From: Metopolophium dirhodum
Lineage: Eukaryota; Arthropoda; Insecta; Hemiptera; Aphididae
DNA: 64,000 nucleotides
Direction: 5' to 3'
Assembly (NCBI RefSeq): GCF_019925205.1
Contig: NC_083562.1
Location: forward strand, 7,812,001-7,876,000
The notes under the pieces are model-generated. The model was not told the origin of the DNA. It searched no databases and was given only the letters and a program-made list of their open reading frames with translations. Made by a program: the position numbers and the translations under genes. Below are positions 38,940 through 52,864 of this stretch, piece after piece (the stretch's first letter is position 1; each line of letters opens with the position of its first letter).

Positions 38940-39960
38940 CACGTTTCAAGGTGCAGTTTGCCATTCACTTCATCCTTCTCGCCTTCTCGCCGTGCATTGC
39001 ATTTATTGGTATTACGAATATACGTGAATTTGTATATTGTCTATTCATGGTGTATATATGTATACAAGTTCGTGAAGGGTTTATCTGCATAACCTCGTTA
39101 ATTCGGAATCGCGTAAACGTGTGCGGAATGGTAACGGCTTTGGCGGCGCGCGGCAGTGTCGGCAATGGGGATGAGGATTAAACGGGAGGGTGGTCCTAAA
39201 AAAACAACGGCGGCGGTGGTGTAAATTATAGTTATCGTATTATTTTTGCCGAGGAAACAAAAATAATGTGGAATACGGATAAAAATACAAAAATAAATAG
39301 GTACACACCCTTTCAAAAATATTGTCGTTTTTCCTCGGGGGAATTTCTCGCCACCGTATTAAGCATATGGGTGTTTATTATTATTATAATATATATGTAC
39401 AATATATTTTATAGAGCCTAGTGCTTTTGTGTCATTCTATTCTTCCTTGCCACCCGCCATCATTTATATGCCTCCAAAGAGCAATATCGATGTGGTATTT
39501 CTTATTTTTTGAAAATGCAATGCACGAAAACGTACTTGCCAACATAATATAAGCTAGAGAATATTTTTATTATTGTTATTATCCTCCTGAGTTGTTGTGG
39601 TTGTAGTGTAATAATTGTTTCCGAACACATCATATTGTAATAATAATAATAATATACTCGTTTGCGGTTCCCGCGTGGCATCCGTGTACCACAATTGCCT
39701 ACACACAGTGCCGTGTTACCGCTCCACAAACGTACGAAACGCTTCACTGTTTATGTGCGTGTGTGGTAGGTGCACCTAAACGCTATTTTTAAAAATGTTT
39801 TACTAGACATTTTAATGGTTGTTAGTAGACACTACGCGACTGGAATATGGAATTAAAATTCATTTACGTCCGTGCCTTCATTGTGCCGCGATTATGCACT
39901 AATAATGTGTAGTAGGTACCTACGGTCGTCCCTTAACGAGCAACATAAAATTAAACCCGG
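38940..39960. other. CpG-rich block
   Basis: CpG-rich DNA with overlapping short frames on both strands and no recognisable domain. It contains a TAA microsatellite near 39639-39653. Candidate promoter or 5'-exon region by analogy with the other blocks. Confidence 0.33.
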
Positions 39961-42900
39961 AGATGATAATAATAATGTTAATTTTGTACCATTTTGGATA
40001 ATTTTGAGCGATTGCATGTGAACAATTTTGTTTTCTCAGGAATTAAAAAAATATTAAATGCATAATATTATTATAGCAAAAGAAGTAAACCATTTTGAAC
40101 TGTTATAATTTTCATATGAATCCAACAGTTGGTAATTAAAAACAGTGTGTCAAATACATTCTAAACTATTACAGAGCTCGATTATACTATTAACAATTTT
40201 CAACACATATTTTTCTGATCATACAATTTATTTTTAACACGTAGCATCTATTATTACATTTGTATATCACTTTTATCGATTTCAACAGTACCTTACTTCT
40301 CATATGCATATTTAGTGTTATATAATGTACAACTACTGAAGCGTTATTACGTATTATAATAATTTTTATTCAATTAATCTATTGTGTTGTTTATCGAGTT
40401 ATCAATTGAAAAAAATATATTACCAATAACTTGATCTATAAAATAATTAATATTTTATACATTTAAACTTTAAATTATCATAAAGTATGATTCATTATTA
40501 AATAGTCAACGCTTATATTATAATGCAATAGTATATTATGTCATTTGAAATATAATCAAATCTGAGATCAAATCTCAACAATTTAAAATTTAAATTATTG
40601 TTTTTAGAATATTAGCTTCAAGTTATCAGCTTAAAAAAACAATTAATGAACTTTTTAACAATGTTTTGTTCAATCGATTGTTGTTAAATAGACTTAGTCA
40701 TCCTGAATAGCTTTTTAATTTACTTTAAAGCGATGTAATAATTTTGTAAAAGTTGATAGTTATGTTAAGTATAAACCTTTGAAATATTTGAACATATTAT
40801 TTTATATTTATTTCCTTAAAGTTTTGTTTGCGTTTTGAATGTGCTTGATAATATATTTGAATTTGTTTCAGTTAAATTGGAAAATTATGATTTATAGACT
40901 TTTTTAAGAATTTTAATCAAACTAATATCAAATAAATTATTAATATTACTTCACCGCAATTCAACGACAATGACAACATTTTATGATTTTTATCCTTTCT
41001 CATAATTTTAGTAAGACAAGACGAATGTCGATAAAAATAATTTATGCATGATTATGTCATGTTTAATAATAAAAAAGAAAGCTGTTGAATAAAATATATT
41101 TTAAAATAACAAATTTATTTAAGATTTTATTTAAAACCATTCACAGTATAAATTACCAGAACACTCAGCATTCTTAAATAATTATTAGAGTATTTGACAT
41201 ATTATATATCATACAATTAAAACATACGATTATTCCAATTTGTTTATTTTAATTTTGTTTAGAAGTGGCTTATGTAATTATAATTTATATTTTACTGTAA
41301 AAATGTATTCAAACATACAATGCTGTTTTTCTCTAAGAGTTGAATGGTCATCATTTTGATTTACACTCTTCTAGTATGGATACGTTAAAGCGTTTTGAAA
41401 TATCAATTCTTAAAATTCTAACTACCTATTTAGTATTTATTAAATAATATTATGTTCTATTTTTATATTTTAATTGTATATACATACTTATTATACATAA
41501 TTATTGTTTTGAGCAATGTTAAACTTCAAAGCTTATCAACAGTATATTCAATATAGGTAGTCACGAGAATAAATACCATTAGTGTTTTCTAGACTATAAT
41601 ATGTTTTCATTCAATAATGGTGCAAGAGTTTTATAATATTGATGTATAACTTTTGAATACAACGGATAAAACCGTAATATTTCATATTAAGTTGTTCAAT
41701 GAACAAATTTACACGAAAAGATGAAAAGTTCAAAAACTTTTTTGTACATATTATATATAGCCATGTAGGTGCATGATACATCATGTATAAATCTTTTGAT
41801 ATTTATTTGTTTTTATACAGTTCTTGGAGGCATATAATGGATTCCAATCAAATAATTATATCGTTTGATTTTAGAACCAAGATTTTATTTCATATATTCT
41901 TCGAAATTCAATAACTTCTGTATGGTTTAGTAAAATTAGTTGCCTGTTCCAAAATTGTCATGTTTGAACGTATTTCGCAATTAGGTATTTTTATTCAATA
42001 TTTCTAAATTATAATCTAATAATAACACGTGTTATATTTTATAGAATTTTAAAATGAGCTCAAATCCGATCAAATTACAGATTTTTAATAACACCATTTT
42101 GAGTTTTAAATAGAAACTAAATTACATTTTTAATATCCTGTATATTAATCTTGACAAATAATTTCAAATATTACCTACAATCTGTGTAAATAGTAAACAC
42201 AGTTATTTATTTTATATTTTGCAAGGCAATTTACAAGAAAGATTAACTATATTTTTATTTTTTCCATACCTCTTTTAAACTATACTTATTATGGAATACA
42301 CCATTTGTTAATTATGAAGAGTAGGTTAATAAGAATAAAAAAAATATAAATTATAGCAACAGCGAGTAATAAGCTTAAGTTAATAAATACATAATGTGTG
42401 AGAAAAATATTGACATTTAGATTATTTTTAAGATGCCGTGCTTAGAATGATTATAATTATTAATAAGGTTAATGTTAATTTTTAGATCTTTGCATAACAT
42501 AATAGCGGTATTAATATGCATTTATAACCAAAATATTTATTATATCTATACAAAGGTATATTAACATTTTTCTTAAATATAGAATTAAATTTATGTTTAC
42601 ATTTTGAAATAATGCTTCTATGTTTATAATTTATATACAAGTAATAACAAACATTTTTTAAAGAATTTATCAAAATTATAAACATTTAGTTCACGGTAAA
42701 CACAATCAGTACTCCTAGTATATTATGGGTATCATAGTTGTATCTCCAACTATCAATACTATAAGGGATAAGTGGCTGAATAAGTAAAATACATACTAAT
42801 CTCAACTTACTTTTATCAAGTAAATATCATAAGTTTCAAAAGATGTAAAAGAATTAACGAATAAGTTGAACTAGATTGTCATTATGTTTTTTTTTAATTT

Positions 42901-43860
42901 TAATAGAGAATCAATAAACAATCTAAAGTGTTTTATGTAATTAAAATGTTTAATACATGAGCAATTTGATTTAACGAATGATCAAAGAATTTCAAAATTG
43001 TTGGTTACCTTATAATATAGTAAACAAAATTATTCGCAGCTAAATAACTATTATTACAGCCAGAAATAAGCTAAAAAATAAATTCATTAAGTCTTCATAT
43101 TGAAAATCCATACATTTTTTACAACAATATAGTTTAGTTTAATTAGTGTAAGGTAAATATAGTTTAGATTCATACGATTTTATTTATAATTAATTATAAT
43201 TGTATTTTTAGATGTTTTACCGTACTATAATAATATATGACATTCATATTCTAAAAATTCTCAAAATACCTTCACATTTATTATATGTCTTACATCGATA
43301 ATTGTAGGTCAATTACCAATGAGGGTGCGTTGCAGTTTGGGTCAGTGCCAGCTAATAAAATGCCCCACGTGTAAATACCCCGTAATTTATTTAACGTGAT
43401 TTAATCTAAAATCACCACAACCAGTAAACGTAATTGTCTTATAACAAAACAAAATATATCATATTGTACTGTTTTTCAATAAAAAAAAATAAAATAAAAA
43501 AATCTGATATAGGATTATCAAATTATTACGTATACAACCTGGAGCAATAAGTCCTAAAACTTTATGAATAAATTATGTTAATGCTACAAAATTATATATG
43601 ACTACTAATTAAATCGTATCTTATCTTATCTGGTTTTTACAAAATTGGTTTTCAACGATTAATAATTAAGCCAATCAGTGCACAAAGGCTTTATTTTGTC
43701 AATAAAGTTTAATTTTTTTTATTCAAGTCAAAAGCTTGGTACATTTTATTTACTAATTGTTGGCAACATTATGCTACGTTCTATAGTAATATTTTAATAA
43801 TGATAATTATTATTATTATTCATTATCACGAAAAAAAAGTATTGAAGAGATAAAGAAGAA
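39961..43860. other. AT-rich desert
   Basis: Nearly 4 kb of very AT-rich DNA. The frame at 42482-42685 (-) is Lys/Tyr/Ile-rich as expected for translated AT-rich sequence. No feature is supported. A mild GC rise occurs at 43310-43380. Confidence 0.55.
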
Positions 43861-43866
43861 TCTTAC

Positions 43867-43920
43867 CCTTTCCCGGACAAGAGTTTAATGGCAGTCATCT
43901 TTTTTGTCTTACTGGAGTCA
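43867..43920 (-). CDS. Candidate 54-nt cassette exon
   Basis: Read on the minus strand, TTATTATTTTCTTCAG (a pyrimidine-rich 3' splice site) ends at 43921. The next 54 bases have a single open frame, and GG|GTAAGA (5' splice site) follows at 43866-43861. The frame takes two bases from the upstream exon and leaves two (GG), so the exon is phase-symmetric and could be skipped without a frameshift. It would encode DSSKTKKMTAIKLLSGK plus Gly, a basic Ser/Lys-rich insert. The gene is unrecognised. The evidence is splice signals plus GC rise; no conservation data are available. Confidence 0.35.
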
Positions 43921-43939
43921 CTGAAGAAAATAATAATAG

Positions 43940-44045
43940 TTAAAATTTAGCATCAGCCATTTAAGAGTTGCCGGCGGTTATGCCAGATGGCGGACTCTCG
44001 AGAATTTTCCATCATTAAATCGTAGTCACCTGTTCTGTGTAATAA
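43940..44045. other. GC-elevated patch beside the candidate exon
   Basis: About 100 bp, much richer in GC than its flanks. The minus strand carries a 42-codon frame (about 44073 down to TGA near 43944) containing MMENSRESAIWHNRRQLLNG, and the plus strand has a 37-codon frame. With two open frames on opposite strands and E-box-like CAGATGG, a conserved regulatory patch is as likely as a second alternative exon. Confidence 0.25.
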
Positions 44046-45735
44046 AATTTCAGTAAAACTATTAAGACACATCCAACATTTTCTAATAAAAATTTACTTT
44101 ATCAAATAATAACTAATAGTAGATATAAAATATAAATTCTATCTCATTTATTATTTAAAGAAAAGGCTTCAACATTCGTGCAAGGTTATTAGCCGGTCAA
44201 TTAGTTTATACATTTCTAACACTTAGAAATAAAACTATTGTTGGTATTTGTTATAAAATATTCATTGAAAAATCTAAAAAAATTGCTAATTTTCAGATAG
44301 TTAAATATAATTTATCTAAATCAAATACTACGATCATATATATTTTAATAAACTATTATTTATTTTATAACCGTCAAGAATTAATTTTAATTTTAGTTTG
44401 TATAAGTATTGTTTATGAAGCAATATCATATAAAAGTCCGGTTTGTATAGTAAATCACGTGGTATAAAAATATATTATTTTAAATAAATACGTACATTAT
44501 TATTCATTATTTTGTGATAAATCAAACGCGTCTAAAATATAATTTTAGTTCAGTAAAACTTAAACCTAATATGAAATACATTTAATTAATTTAAACTTTA
44601 ATGAATTATTTAATAAAAATTTGTTTTCCACGGGCCTAGAATATAATTAACTACTAATCGAATTTACTGATGCATATTATTTAGTATTTAGTAATATTTC
44701 ACTAAGATTTAAAGTTTAAACTATTAATTTCATAGGTATTTAACTATAATATGAAAATGTTCCTGTTTAATGATACATATTATTACACATCATACATTAT
44801 TAATGTTATTTATTCTAAAAATTGCACCGCCGAAATCTATATATTCTAAACTACCTATAAATAAAGTCTTTACGCTAACATAAAATCATTATTATAATTT
44901 TGGTATGGCTATAATTTAATTAGTATGTTAATAATTTTAAATATAAATTAATAACTATGATACAAATAAAATAAATAAATAAAATAGTTATTTCTTTGAA
45001 TTTATTTTCCAAAAAACCGTTCAATTATAAATGTTGAATGTTAATATAGTTAGATATACCTAGCTCAGATTGTATAATACACGTTTTAATATAAAGTGTT
45101 TAAATACATACCGGAGTAATACGGGTAGTGGTCCTTGACGACGATAAAATAATATGTTAAACACAATCATATCTAGTACCTATGTTTTAAAAGAAATTGT
45201 AATGTAATTCAATTATGTACTCTGTCTAATGTATCCGCAACTCTGTATTTAAGAATTTGGTTTATCGGTCATAATAAAATATATTGTTCATGTTAAAATG
45301 TAATATTTTGGACTTCTTGACGCAATATTTAAGTAAATTTCGAATTTTTTTTTCTAATACTTATACCTAGAAGTACTATAAGTAAATATACTGTAAAAAA
45401 CAACAAAAAAAAAAACTTTAAAATTCATTTAGGTTTTAATGTTTTGATGGATTCTTAAAGACTAATGCGAAGGTGTCAAGATTTAAATTAGTTCTCTCCC
45501 TTCAATAAAAAAAAAACTGTTGGCTTCTCAATTGTCAAACTATAATAGATATAAGCTTTTAGCTAAAAAAAAAAATCACCCGGGTTATGTTTGACATTTC
45601 ATACTGCACTATATATAATAAATATAAAGAACTGACAGCCTTCCCAAATCATTTTGAGGATTATTTGGGTTAGGCTTAACTCGTAACTCAATGATCTTTA
45701 ATATCGATATTTTTAAATTTATGAGATTTTTCCTT
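44046..45735. other. AT-rich desert
   Basis: Very AT-rich with A- and T-runs. No feature is supported. Confidence 0.55.
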
Positions 45736-45740
45736 GCTAG

Positions 45741-45884
45741 GATTCTAAATGTTTAACTGACGTTGGTATAACAACCATATTCACCGAAGAACAAAGCAGA
45801 ATATACGAAGGCCGTACCAGAAATTGTGAGGACCCGGATTTTTTATCTGGTGGAAAATGCCATTTTAACTTATGTGATAGTTAA
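45741..45884 (+). CDS. Candidate cysteine-containing terminal exon
   Basis: TTTTTCCTTGCTAG ends at 45740 and resembles a 3' splice site. It is followed by 47 open codons to TAA at 45882-45884. The peptide reads as protein (TIFTEEQSRIYEGRTRNCED, then a Cys pair in GGKCHFNLC), with four cysteines that could form disulphides, suggesting the tail of a secreted or extracellular protein. The same frame has a stop (the TAG of the acceptor itself) immediately upstream, so splicing is required. An AATAAA occurs at about 46139. No family is recognised. Chance openness in a GC-elevated patch is a real alternative. Confidence 0.28.
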   Translation, partial: DSKCLTDVGITTIFTEEQSRIYEGRTRNCEDPDFLSGGKCHFNLCDS

Positions 45885-48800
45885 AAAACATATATTATTT
45901 AGTTTATCTTTATTATGTATATACAATTTTCAATTATTCACTTATAATATCTATTGAATAGTAAATATCCAACAGGAAAAATGCATTTTCTCTCTACATT
46001 AAAAAACACATAATTGAAAAAATACATACCAGATGTTATATTTTTTACTTTAAAATATTAATTGTTATAATTTTTATGGAATATCATAGGTAAAATAACT
46101 AAATACATATTATTTGTTATTTTTATGAATTTTACCTCAATAAAGGATACGTAATATAATATAATATTAAGATTTAACAATAGTTTTTCTAGATTTAAAT
46201 AATCACTATAGATATCATCATATCAATATAAACCACCACTAATTTCATATTTTTTCAATAAACAAAGAATTGTATTTTTTTCAATACGAAATAAATTACT
46301 TGTTACCTATTTTGTGACCCAAATTGTAGTTTTGATTATTTTTCATTCAATCATTTATATATATTTTTTTTAAATTTAATGTCTGTATGAAACAGGTCAA
46401 CGGCGAAATGGTTTTTTATTACCAAGAAGTCTTATTCTACCATTAACTTTTATTTTTACACAATAAACATACTTCATTGATATTACTTTTTAGTAAGCCC
46501 TTCATATTATTTCGTTTTATTATACTTAATTATTTGTTTGTTTTAACTCCATATACTAGATCACCGTAATTTATAAATTATGTAATTCATTAACATCAAT
46601 CGACATACTTGAAAGTTGAATCAACTTTGTTTATTATAAATACCTAGATCTTTACATTTTAAAAATAACTTATATGAATATTAAAATAGTATATAATTAA
46701 ACAAAGTGTTTTCCATGATAATGCAATATTGGTCCGTGTCATTTATTTATCATCAGTTATTTTTACACAAAAAGCAGATGTTTTAAAAATATGAAACCCT
46801 AGAGTACACTTTTATAATTTTATCAAAGCTTTGAAATAATAGACATTTTCTAAATGTAAATTAAAATTGTCTAAGAGAAACATTATTCATCACCACTGTA
46901 GTTATTTTTTTGTCAACCAACGAGCATATTTTGTAACAAAAAAAATTAACAATTAGTGTGATTAATGCACGGGTCTTTTCATATTTTTGAAAAATTAATT
47001 CATTTGTTATCAAAATGTTTTTAATTTACTAAGCTTTTTTTTCTCAAAAAAGAGTAAGCGTCCATTTTATTAAACCTAAGTTAATTTCTCCCTTTAATTT
47101 AGTATAACATGAGGATTATTTTTTCTATCTTTTAACGTCTAAAAAGTGTTTTTATTATTGTCATAATGTGTTATGAGAGAAAAAATCAAATTTAAACTTT
47201 TTGCTTGTTGAAAAAGTTGAGAATTAAATCCTACACACGTATTTTTGTATTCGTTATTCGAATAGAACAGAAAAATGGCATGTATAGTCAAACTATCTTT
47301 AGCCGTAACTCACAAATAAAAACACTCGATAATGTATGAGCTTAATGTTTGCACCGTTTCGGTCTTCTTGTCGCTCAACCGTAACATGAAACTATCTCAG
47401 TTGCACAATATTTATGTTCAATAAGTTTTACCGTAAACTTTAACGCATATAAAGCCACATTCAAGTATATATTATACTCTAGTAGTTTTAGATATCGTCA
47501 ATAGGAATATTTGTATCTTATAAACAAAAGTCATAGAAAAGTAGCCAGTACATAAATTGTAGTTTTACCGATTAAATATGATGATTGTCAAATGTATTTG
47601 AATAACCCGAAATAATTGTTATCTTCTGAAAATTCGATATTAAAAATTATTCTTATAGGTACAACACTTTTACAATTATCGGTTGGTATGCTACTTTTAG
47701 CGAATTAAATAATGGATGAGTTAAGAAAATAGATATGATTACATTCAAATAAGAAACCAATAACCATTTGATGATATAATAATCACCTAACCTGTTCAAT
47801 ATTATTAATAATATATGTGTAGGTAGTAGGTACTGTGTAGTTCTCTACCGTAATCTGTAATAAATCATTTACAGAATGCAATTCTATGAAAATTATTCAA
47901 AATTGCATTTTTTTTACTTTTGTTTTACAGTTCAATATATCGTTATAGCAAACATACAAGTTTTGTATAAATCTTTACTCAAAATTTAAAAATAAAAATG
48001 CTTGGATAATTTTATTTAATAATTAAAATGTTATGGTTATACTGTCGTTGCTTAACGCAATGATCAAAAATGTAACATCGCTCTTATAAAAAACCTATTG
48101 TTTATCAATCGATATTTTTAGATTAAAATTAATTTGTGAATGTCGTAATGTATTAAAACAAATATATAGTAAAATTTACTGTACAAATCATTAATAGTTA
48201 AGTTTTTTAATGTAAATACTACTGCAATTTTAGGTACGGTTACACAAAAATATAGAGTAGATAACAATTGTTACTGAGTCGTAAAAAAACCACAATATTT
48301 GAAATGTTTTATGCTCGATATATTTGATAGTAATTTATTGAATGGTTTATCCATTTCTTTTGTTTAGTACTACATTTCTGTTCGGAAAATGTGAAATACG
48401 CAATATATAATGTGTGTTGTACCTATATATGGGTACATACATTAGGTATACATATATACGTAATCATACAATATATACTATGTGTCATGCATCAACTGTT
48501 TTTATTCGCTTAAATTAGATTCAATATAACTGTATTTTATGGAATTTGATCGATTTAAGTTATTTCATAAAATTTATAAATTTGTGTGTATATTTAATAT
48601 TCAATTTATAATGCATAATAAATCGATAATTTAATACTTTTGAAACCGTAGTATTTTTCTGTATTATATTCTAATGTATTTACTATAGCGTTGAAATTTG
48701 TTATAAATTATTCTGCGTTTAGAATAATGGTCGTCTAAATAATATATACACTAAATAAAATTGAATAAAAATATTTTAGAATAATGACGGAAAAAAAAGT

Positions 48801-48990
48801 ATTACAAAACATGTAATAAGGATTCTATTTCATAGCGATAGAATCTAATGTGATGAATGGCATACAAATGTGTATATTATATATATACATACAATACTCA
48901 TCTAAGAGTGGTATCGTGATGTAGTTATTACATGGTTTCTAAACCAGCTTATTATTTGAAAACCTAACTATACATAGCTCACGCATCTTA
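45885..48990. other. AT-rich desert
   Basis: AT-rich apart from a mild GC rise at 47270-47470, which lacks a supported frame. (TA)n runs occur near 48430-48480 and 48880. No gene was seen. Confidence 0.5.
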
Positions 48991-48999
48991 GAACAGTCC

Positions 49000-50250
49000 G
49001 CCATTTATAACCCCGAGAGATTTCAATCGAAATTAAAATTTGGCCAAAACGGTTGTTGGCGTAATTGTTTTTCCACTAGACACAAAAATAATAATACGTG
49101 ATACAGCTGACAGTTCGATAAGCTGGTATACCGTGTAAATCTTTCGGGCATACACTCGCACTCGAACAACGATTTCGATTGTTGTAGACCGTAGTGGTGA
49201 TCGCCGTTGGCGGCCCGTCGCGCAAAGGTTTATTTACGTATATATTTTTTTTTTGTCTGTCACTTTATTGCCTACATATTATTGACAATCTTGACTTTGT
49301 GGTATATGTGTGTGCAGTGCAGTAACTGCAATTTTTGACTCCAGACCCGGAAGCGCCGCGTTAAGTGAATAAAGAAAGAAAAACATAAATAAAGAAAAAC
49401 CCAGGAAAAACCAAAACAAATATTATGCGGTCGACCATAATCGTAGCAAAGGGGTTTCTTCAAAACCAATACGCTGGAGTTAAATGGCAAATCGAATTTT
49501 CGGATATTCCCGTGGTGTGCGAACCATTATTATTATATGTAAACAGGAAGTAAAGATTTAAGCCTTGCAGCTCCATACCATTTATTCGTCTCTAACTACG
49601 GCGTTGTTGGCGGTGGGGTGGTTGCGGTGGCGGAGCAGTGGTAGCTGTGGCGCAGTGGTGGCGTTGGCGACGGAGAACCATATAAATATATAATGGCCAA
49701 TTCGTCTAAACTATTATGTATACACCAACGACGTCGTAGCTGCAGCAGTGGCCCGGCACTAGCAGACAAAGACACACTGCAGTATAATACGGGACTGTTG
49801 CTGGTTGGCATTATATTATATAGGGAGGCCTCGCTGCGTGGATTATTTTGCCGTTGGCAAACACGATCCGAGCTTAAAATGGGGTTTTCGGCCGTGAGAT
49901 AAGCGCGACATGACGGCCGTTTAGGTCTAACCAAGTGAAATTTTATAGGCTGAAATGATAGCCACAATATATAGAACTACGTATGTTGCTCTGGATTTTG
50001 GTGCTATTTATAGGCGTATCCGAAAGTCTATGTATCGTGTACACGGCAGCAAAATATTACGTATACTGCTTTAACATCGGAAACATATATTTGTAGTTTT
50101 CTGTTCTTTAGTAAACCCGCTGTATACACGTATCACACGTACTGCGGCCATTTACAATAATAGCTTGTGTATAATAGCGATCATAATGTAAACCGACAAA
50201 CTGTCGATGGTAAAAACGAGTATAATATACACGTACGAATATCGTTCGTA
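49000..50250. other. CpG-rich block
   Basis: CpG-rich DNA including a GGTGGCGGAGCAGTGGTAGC-type purine-rich stretch near 49629-49675. It is followed by CCATATAAATATATAATGGCC, where a TATA-like word precedes an ATG at 49693. Frames of 69 (+) and 123 (-) codons overlap each other and are unrecognised. Candidate promoter or first-exon block. Confidence 0.35.
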
Positions 50251-50259
50251 TAAAGGTGA

Positions 50260-52820
50260 ACAACCTAAATGGCTAAATCTGATGTTTACAGTATATATAT
50301 ATCTCAACAAACAATAGCAATGCATTTAGCACTATGGGAATATATGACTTTGCACAAACAACCGAACAAATTTCATTGATTCAACAATTTTGTTCGATGA
50401 TTTAACATAGTTAAATGTAATTTTAGATTCCGAACGAAGCGTGTGATGCCTTATTGGTTTTACAACCAATATGTGATTTTTGTTCTATTATTATGTGTAT
50501 GAACACGTTTTCAAATAGGAGTGCTCTTAAAGTTTTAATTGGTGAGTTTTTAGATCAAAAAATCTTATCTAGTTAGTTGTTTAAAAACAAATATGTTTTT
50601 GATTTTAACCGTATTTTTAGATAGCTGGTGCTCAGTAAAAGGAAAATATATCGAAATATTGCAAACAAAATGTAAAATTATGGCAATAAACTAATAAATT
50701 ATAGTAAATATTAATAGTATATTTATTTTATCGTAACTACCTTAATTTAATCTAACTCATATTTTCACCATTTCATATTTTAATATTGAATACTTGTGAA
50801 AATATCACATTTATTAAATTATTAAAAAACTTAAACCATTCAAAAATAAACTATATATAGGTACGCACTTCATAAAATATTACAATCATTATTATGTTTA
50901 CAAATAAAATTAATTACCTGTGAAGAAATTAAAATAACTTTTTTCTTATTAATTTTATATAATTGATTATATACTAAAACTTCAACTTAATCACTTTAAC
51001 GGAACCACAAAATTCCATTGATTTTTTATACGATAGTTTGTTAAGAATTATTTCTTCTATACGTTTCATTGTAGGTACTCAAAGGGACCTTTCAATACAT
51101 TCATAAACTTGTTTCAGTTTAAAACATAGATCATAATTAGTATATAATAACATATTAGAGTATACATGGTAACTCAATAGTTTTATGCCCCTGTGAGTCG
51201 ATGACCGCCATTTTACCAGAAACGAAATTCAGTACCAAATATATATTTATTACAAGATAAACAACTGCAAATATCGTTTAAAAAGAATACTCTATAGCTT
51301 TGGGCAAAATAATGAAGAAACGTCTAAAGGGATCTACGGTGAATTTTTTTTCCAATGTTATGTTCCCAAGTGAGTCATAAACCAATAAGTCAATTCAACA
51401 AGATTGGTCGCAACTTGGTCTTAAATCAAAACTAATATTTTTTTTAGTGTAATAGTTATGCCGATTTTATTAACGTAATTTCAATAAAACTTACATAGTA
51501 TATCTAGGTTAAACTTAGTTTAACAACACTGTAATAAATCGTCAAATCGTATATCAATGAAAATGTCAAAGCACGTTGATAAACGTTCGTCATTTCAATG
51601 TAAATTTACTTTAAATAAAACAAAACTATACTAAATAGTATTATATTATTATATTATTATATTTACATACATATTATACATTATTTAAAATTTAAGCAAT
51701 ATTGTGATTACCTACATATGGTTTTCGTATTCTGTTGTTATTTTATTTTCATTAAATTATATATTTTCTATAATTTTCTATAAACAGATTACTAGATATT
51801 TGTAATAGGTACTAATTTCCCACTTGGGAACAGAATCTTTGTTGATATTTTTGTTAAGTACATTTCAAAACCATTTATCGAAAACTGTCATCCTAAACTT
51901 GAAGTGATTGGTGGAAGCCCATAAGTGATAAATTATAAATCGACGACTGACAATTTTCTGTACCTGTTACATAATATGTTTTGATCGATATGCCTTTTTT
52001 AAGTTAGATAATTAATTTAGTTAAATATGGTATGATATTATACAATTGTCTTTTCATTAAAATAATTTTTTAAGCCATTTGCTTTTGTAATTGTATTTAA
52101 ATTAGTTTAATAATTAATTAACAATGAACTGCACTAACATAATAAAGTCATTAATAATTATGTCATTCTTATAATTTTACAATAATCTAAGATTTAGTTA
52201 TTTATTTTGAAATTGATCAATACTATAGTACCTGTATAAACTTTAGTAAAAAATATAAAAATATATACTATACGTTTATTAGCTATATACTTTATATACT
52301 TGTTTGGTTATTTGTCAACAAGCATATTTTATTTTGTGTTCAAAAATAACTTCAGTAGAAAATACACACAGTTGAACCATCTTTGTTTTTATGGTTCTAT
52401 AGGACGAATCTACTAGGATTTGGGTATTATTATTTTGTCTGAAACGTTTTTACCCTTATATTTTATTCACAGAAAATATATATTGCATTGTATATATGAA
52501 TATAGAAAATAGAAACAGGGTGCGTATTATTGCCTGGTTGGGGTTTTCTAAAAGACCTTCACTAGGTAGTAAGTATCTAAAAACTTAAAATGTTCAAATA
52601 ACTTTTAGATATGACACCTAATTTATAAATACATCTAACCGAAAACCAATAAGTCGCTTCTCGTTTAAATGGTAAAATGCCAAAGCCTAAATCTAAAATT
52701 TGATAAATTAACAACATAATTATTAATCATACAATACTATCGTTTCCGTTTAAACATGACATTAAATTATACGATGACAATTTTAATAACAATAGGATTA
52801 TTTCATTTAAATCGTCAATG
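50260..52820. other. AT-rich desert with a worn repeat end
   Basis: The segment at 50423-50480 reads AGATTCCGAACGAAGCG followed by TTGGTTTTACAA. It corresponds to the reversed terminus of the CTCAGAATC family (AGATTCTGAGCGAAGCG...), much decayed. Patches at 51180-51440 are slightly less AT-rich. No gene was seen. Confidence 0.45.
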
Positions 52821-52864
52821 TTGTTACAAACTGTATGGTGATCTTGGTAGTTATCGAAATGTCT

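Noticed and set aside
49596..49967. 123-codon minus frame
   Set aside because: It translates a purine-rich CpG block into Pro/Thr/Ser-rich low complexity and is opposed by a + frame.
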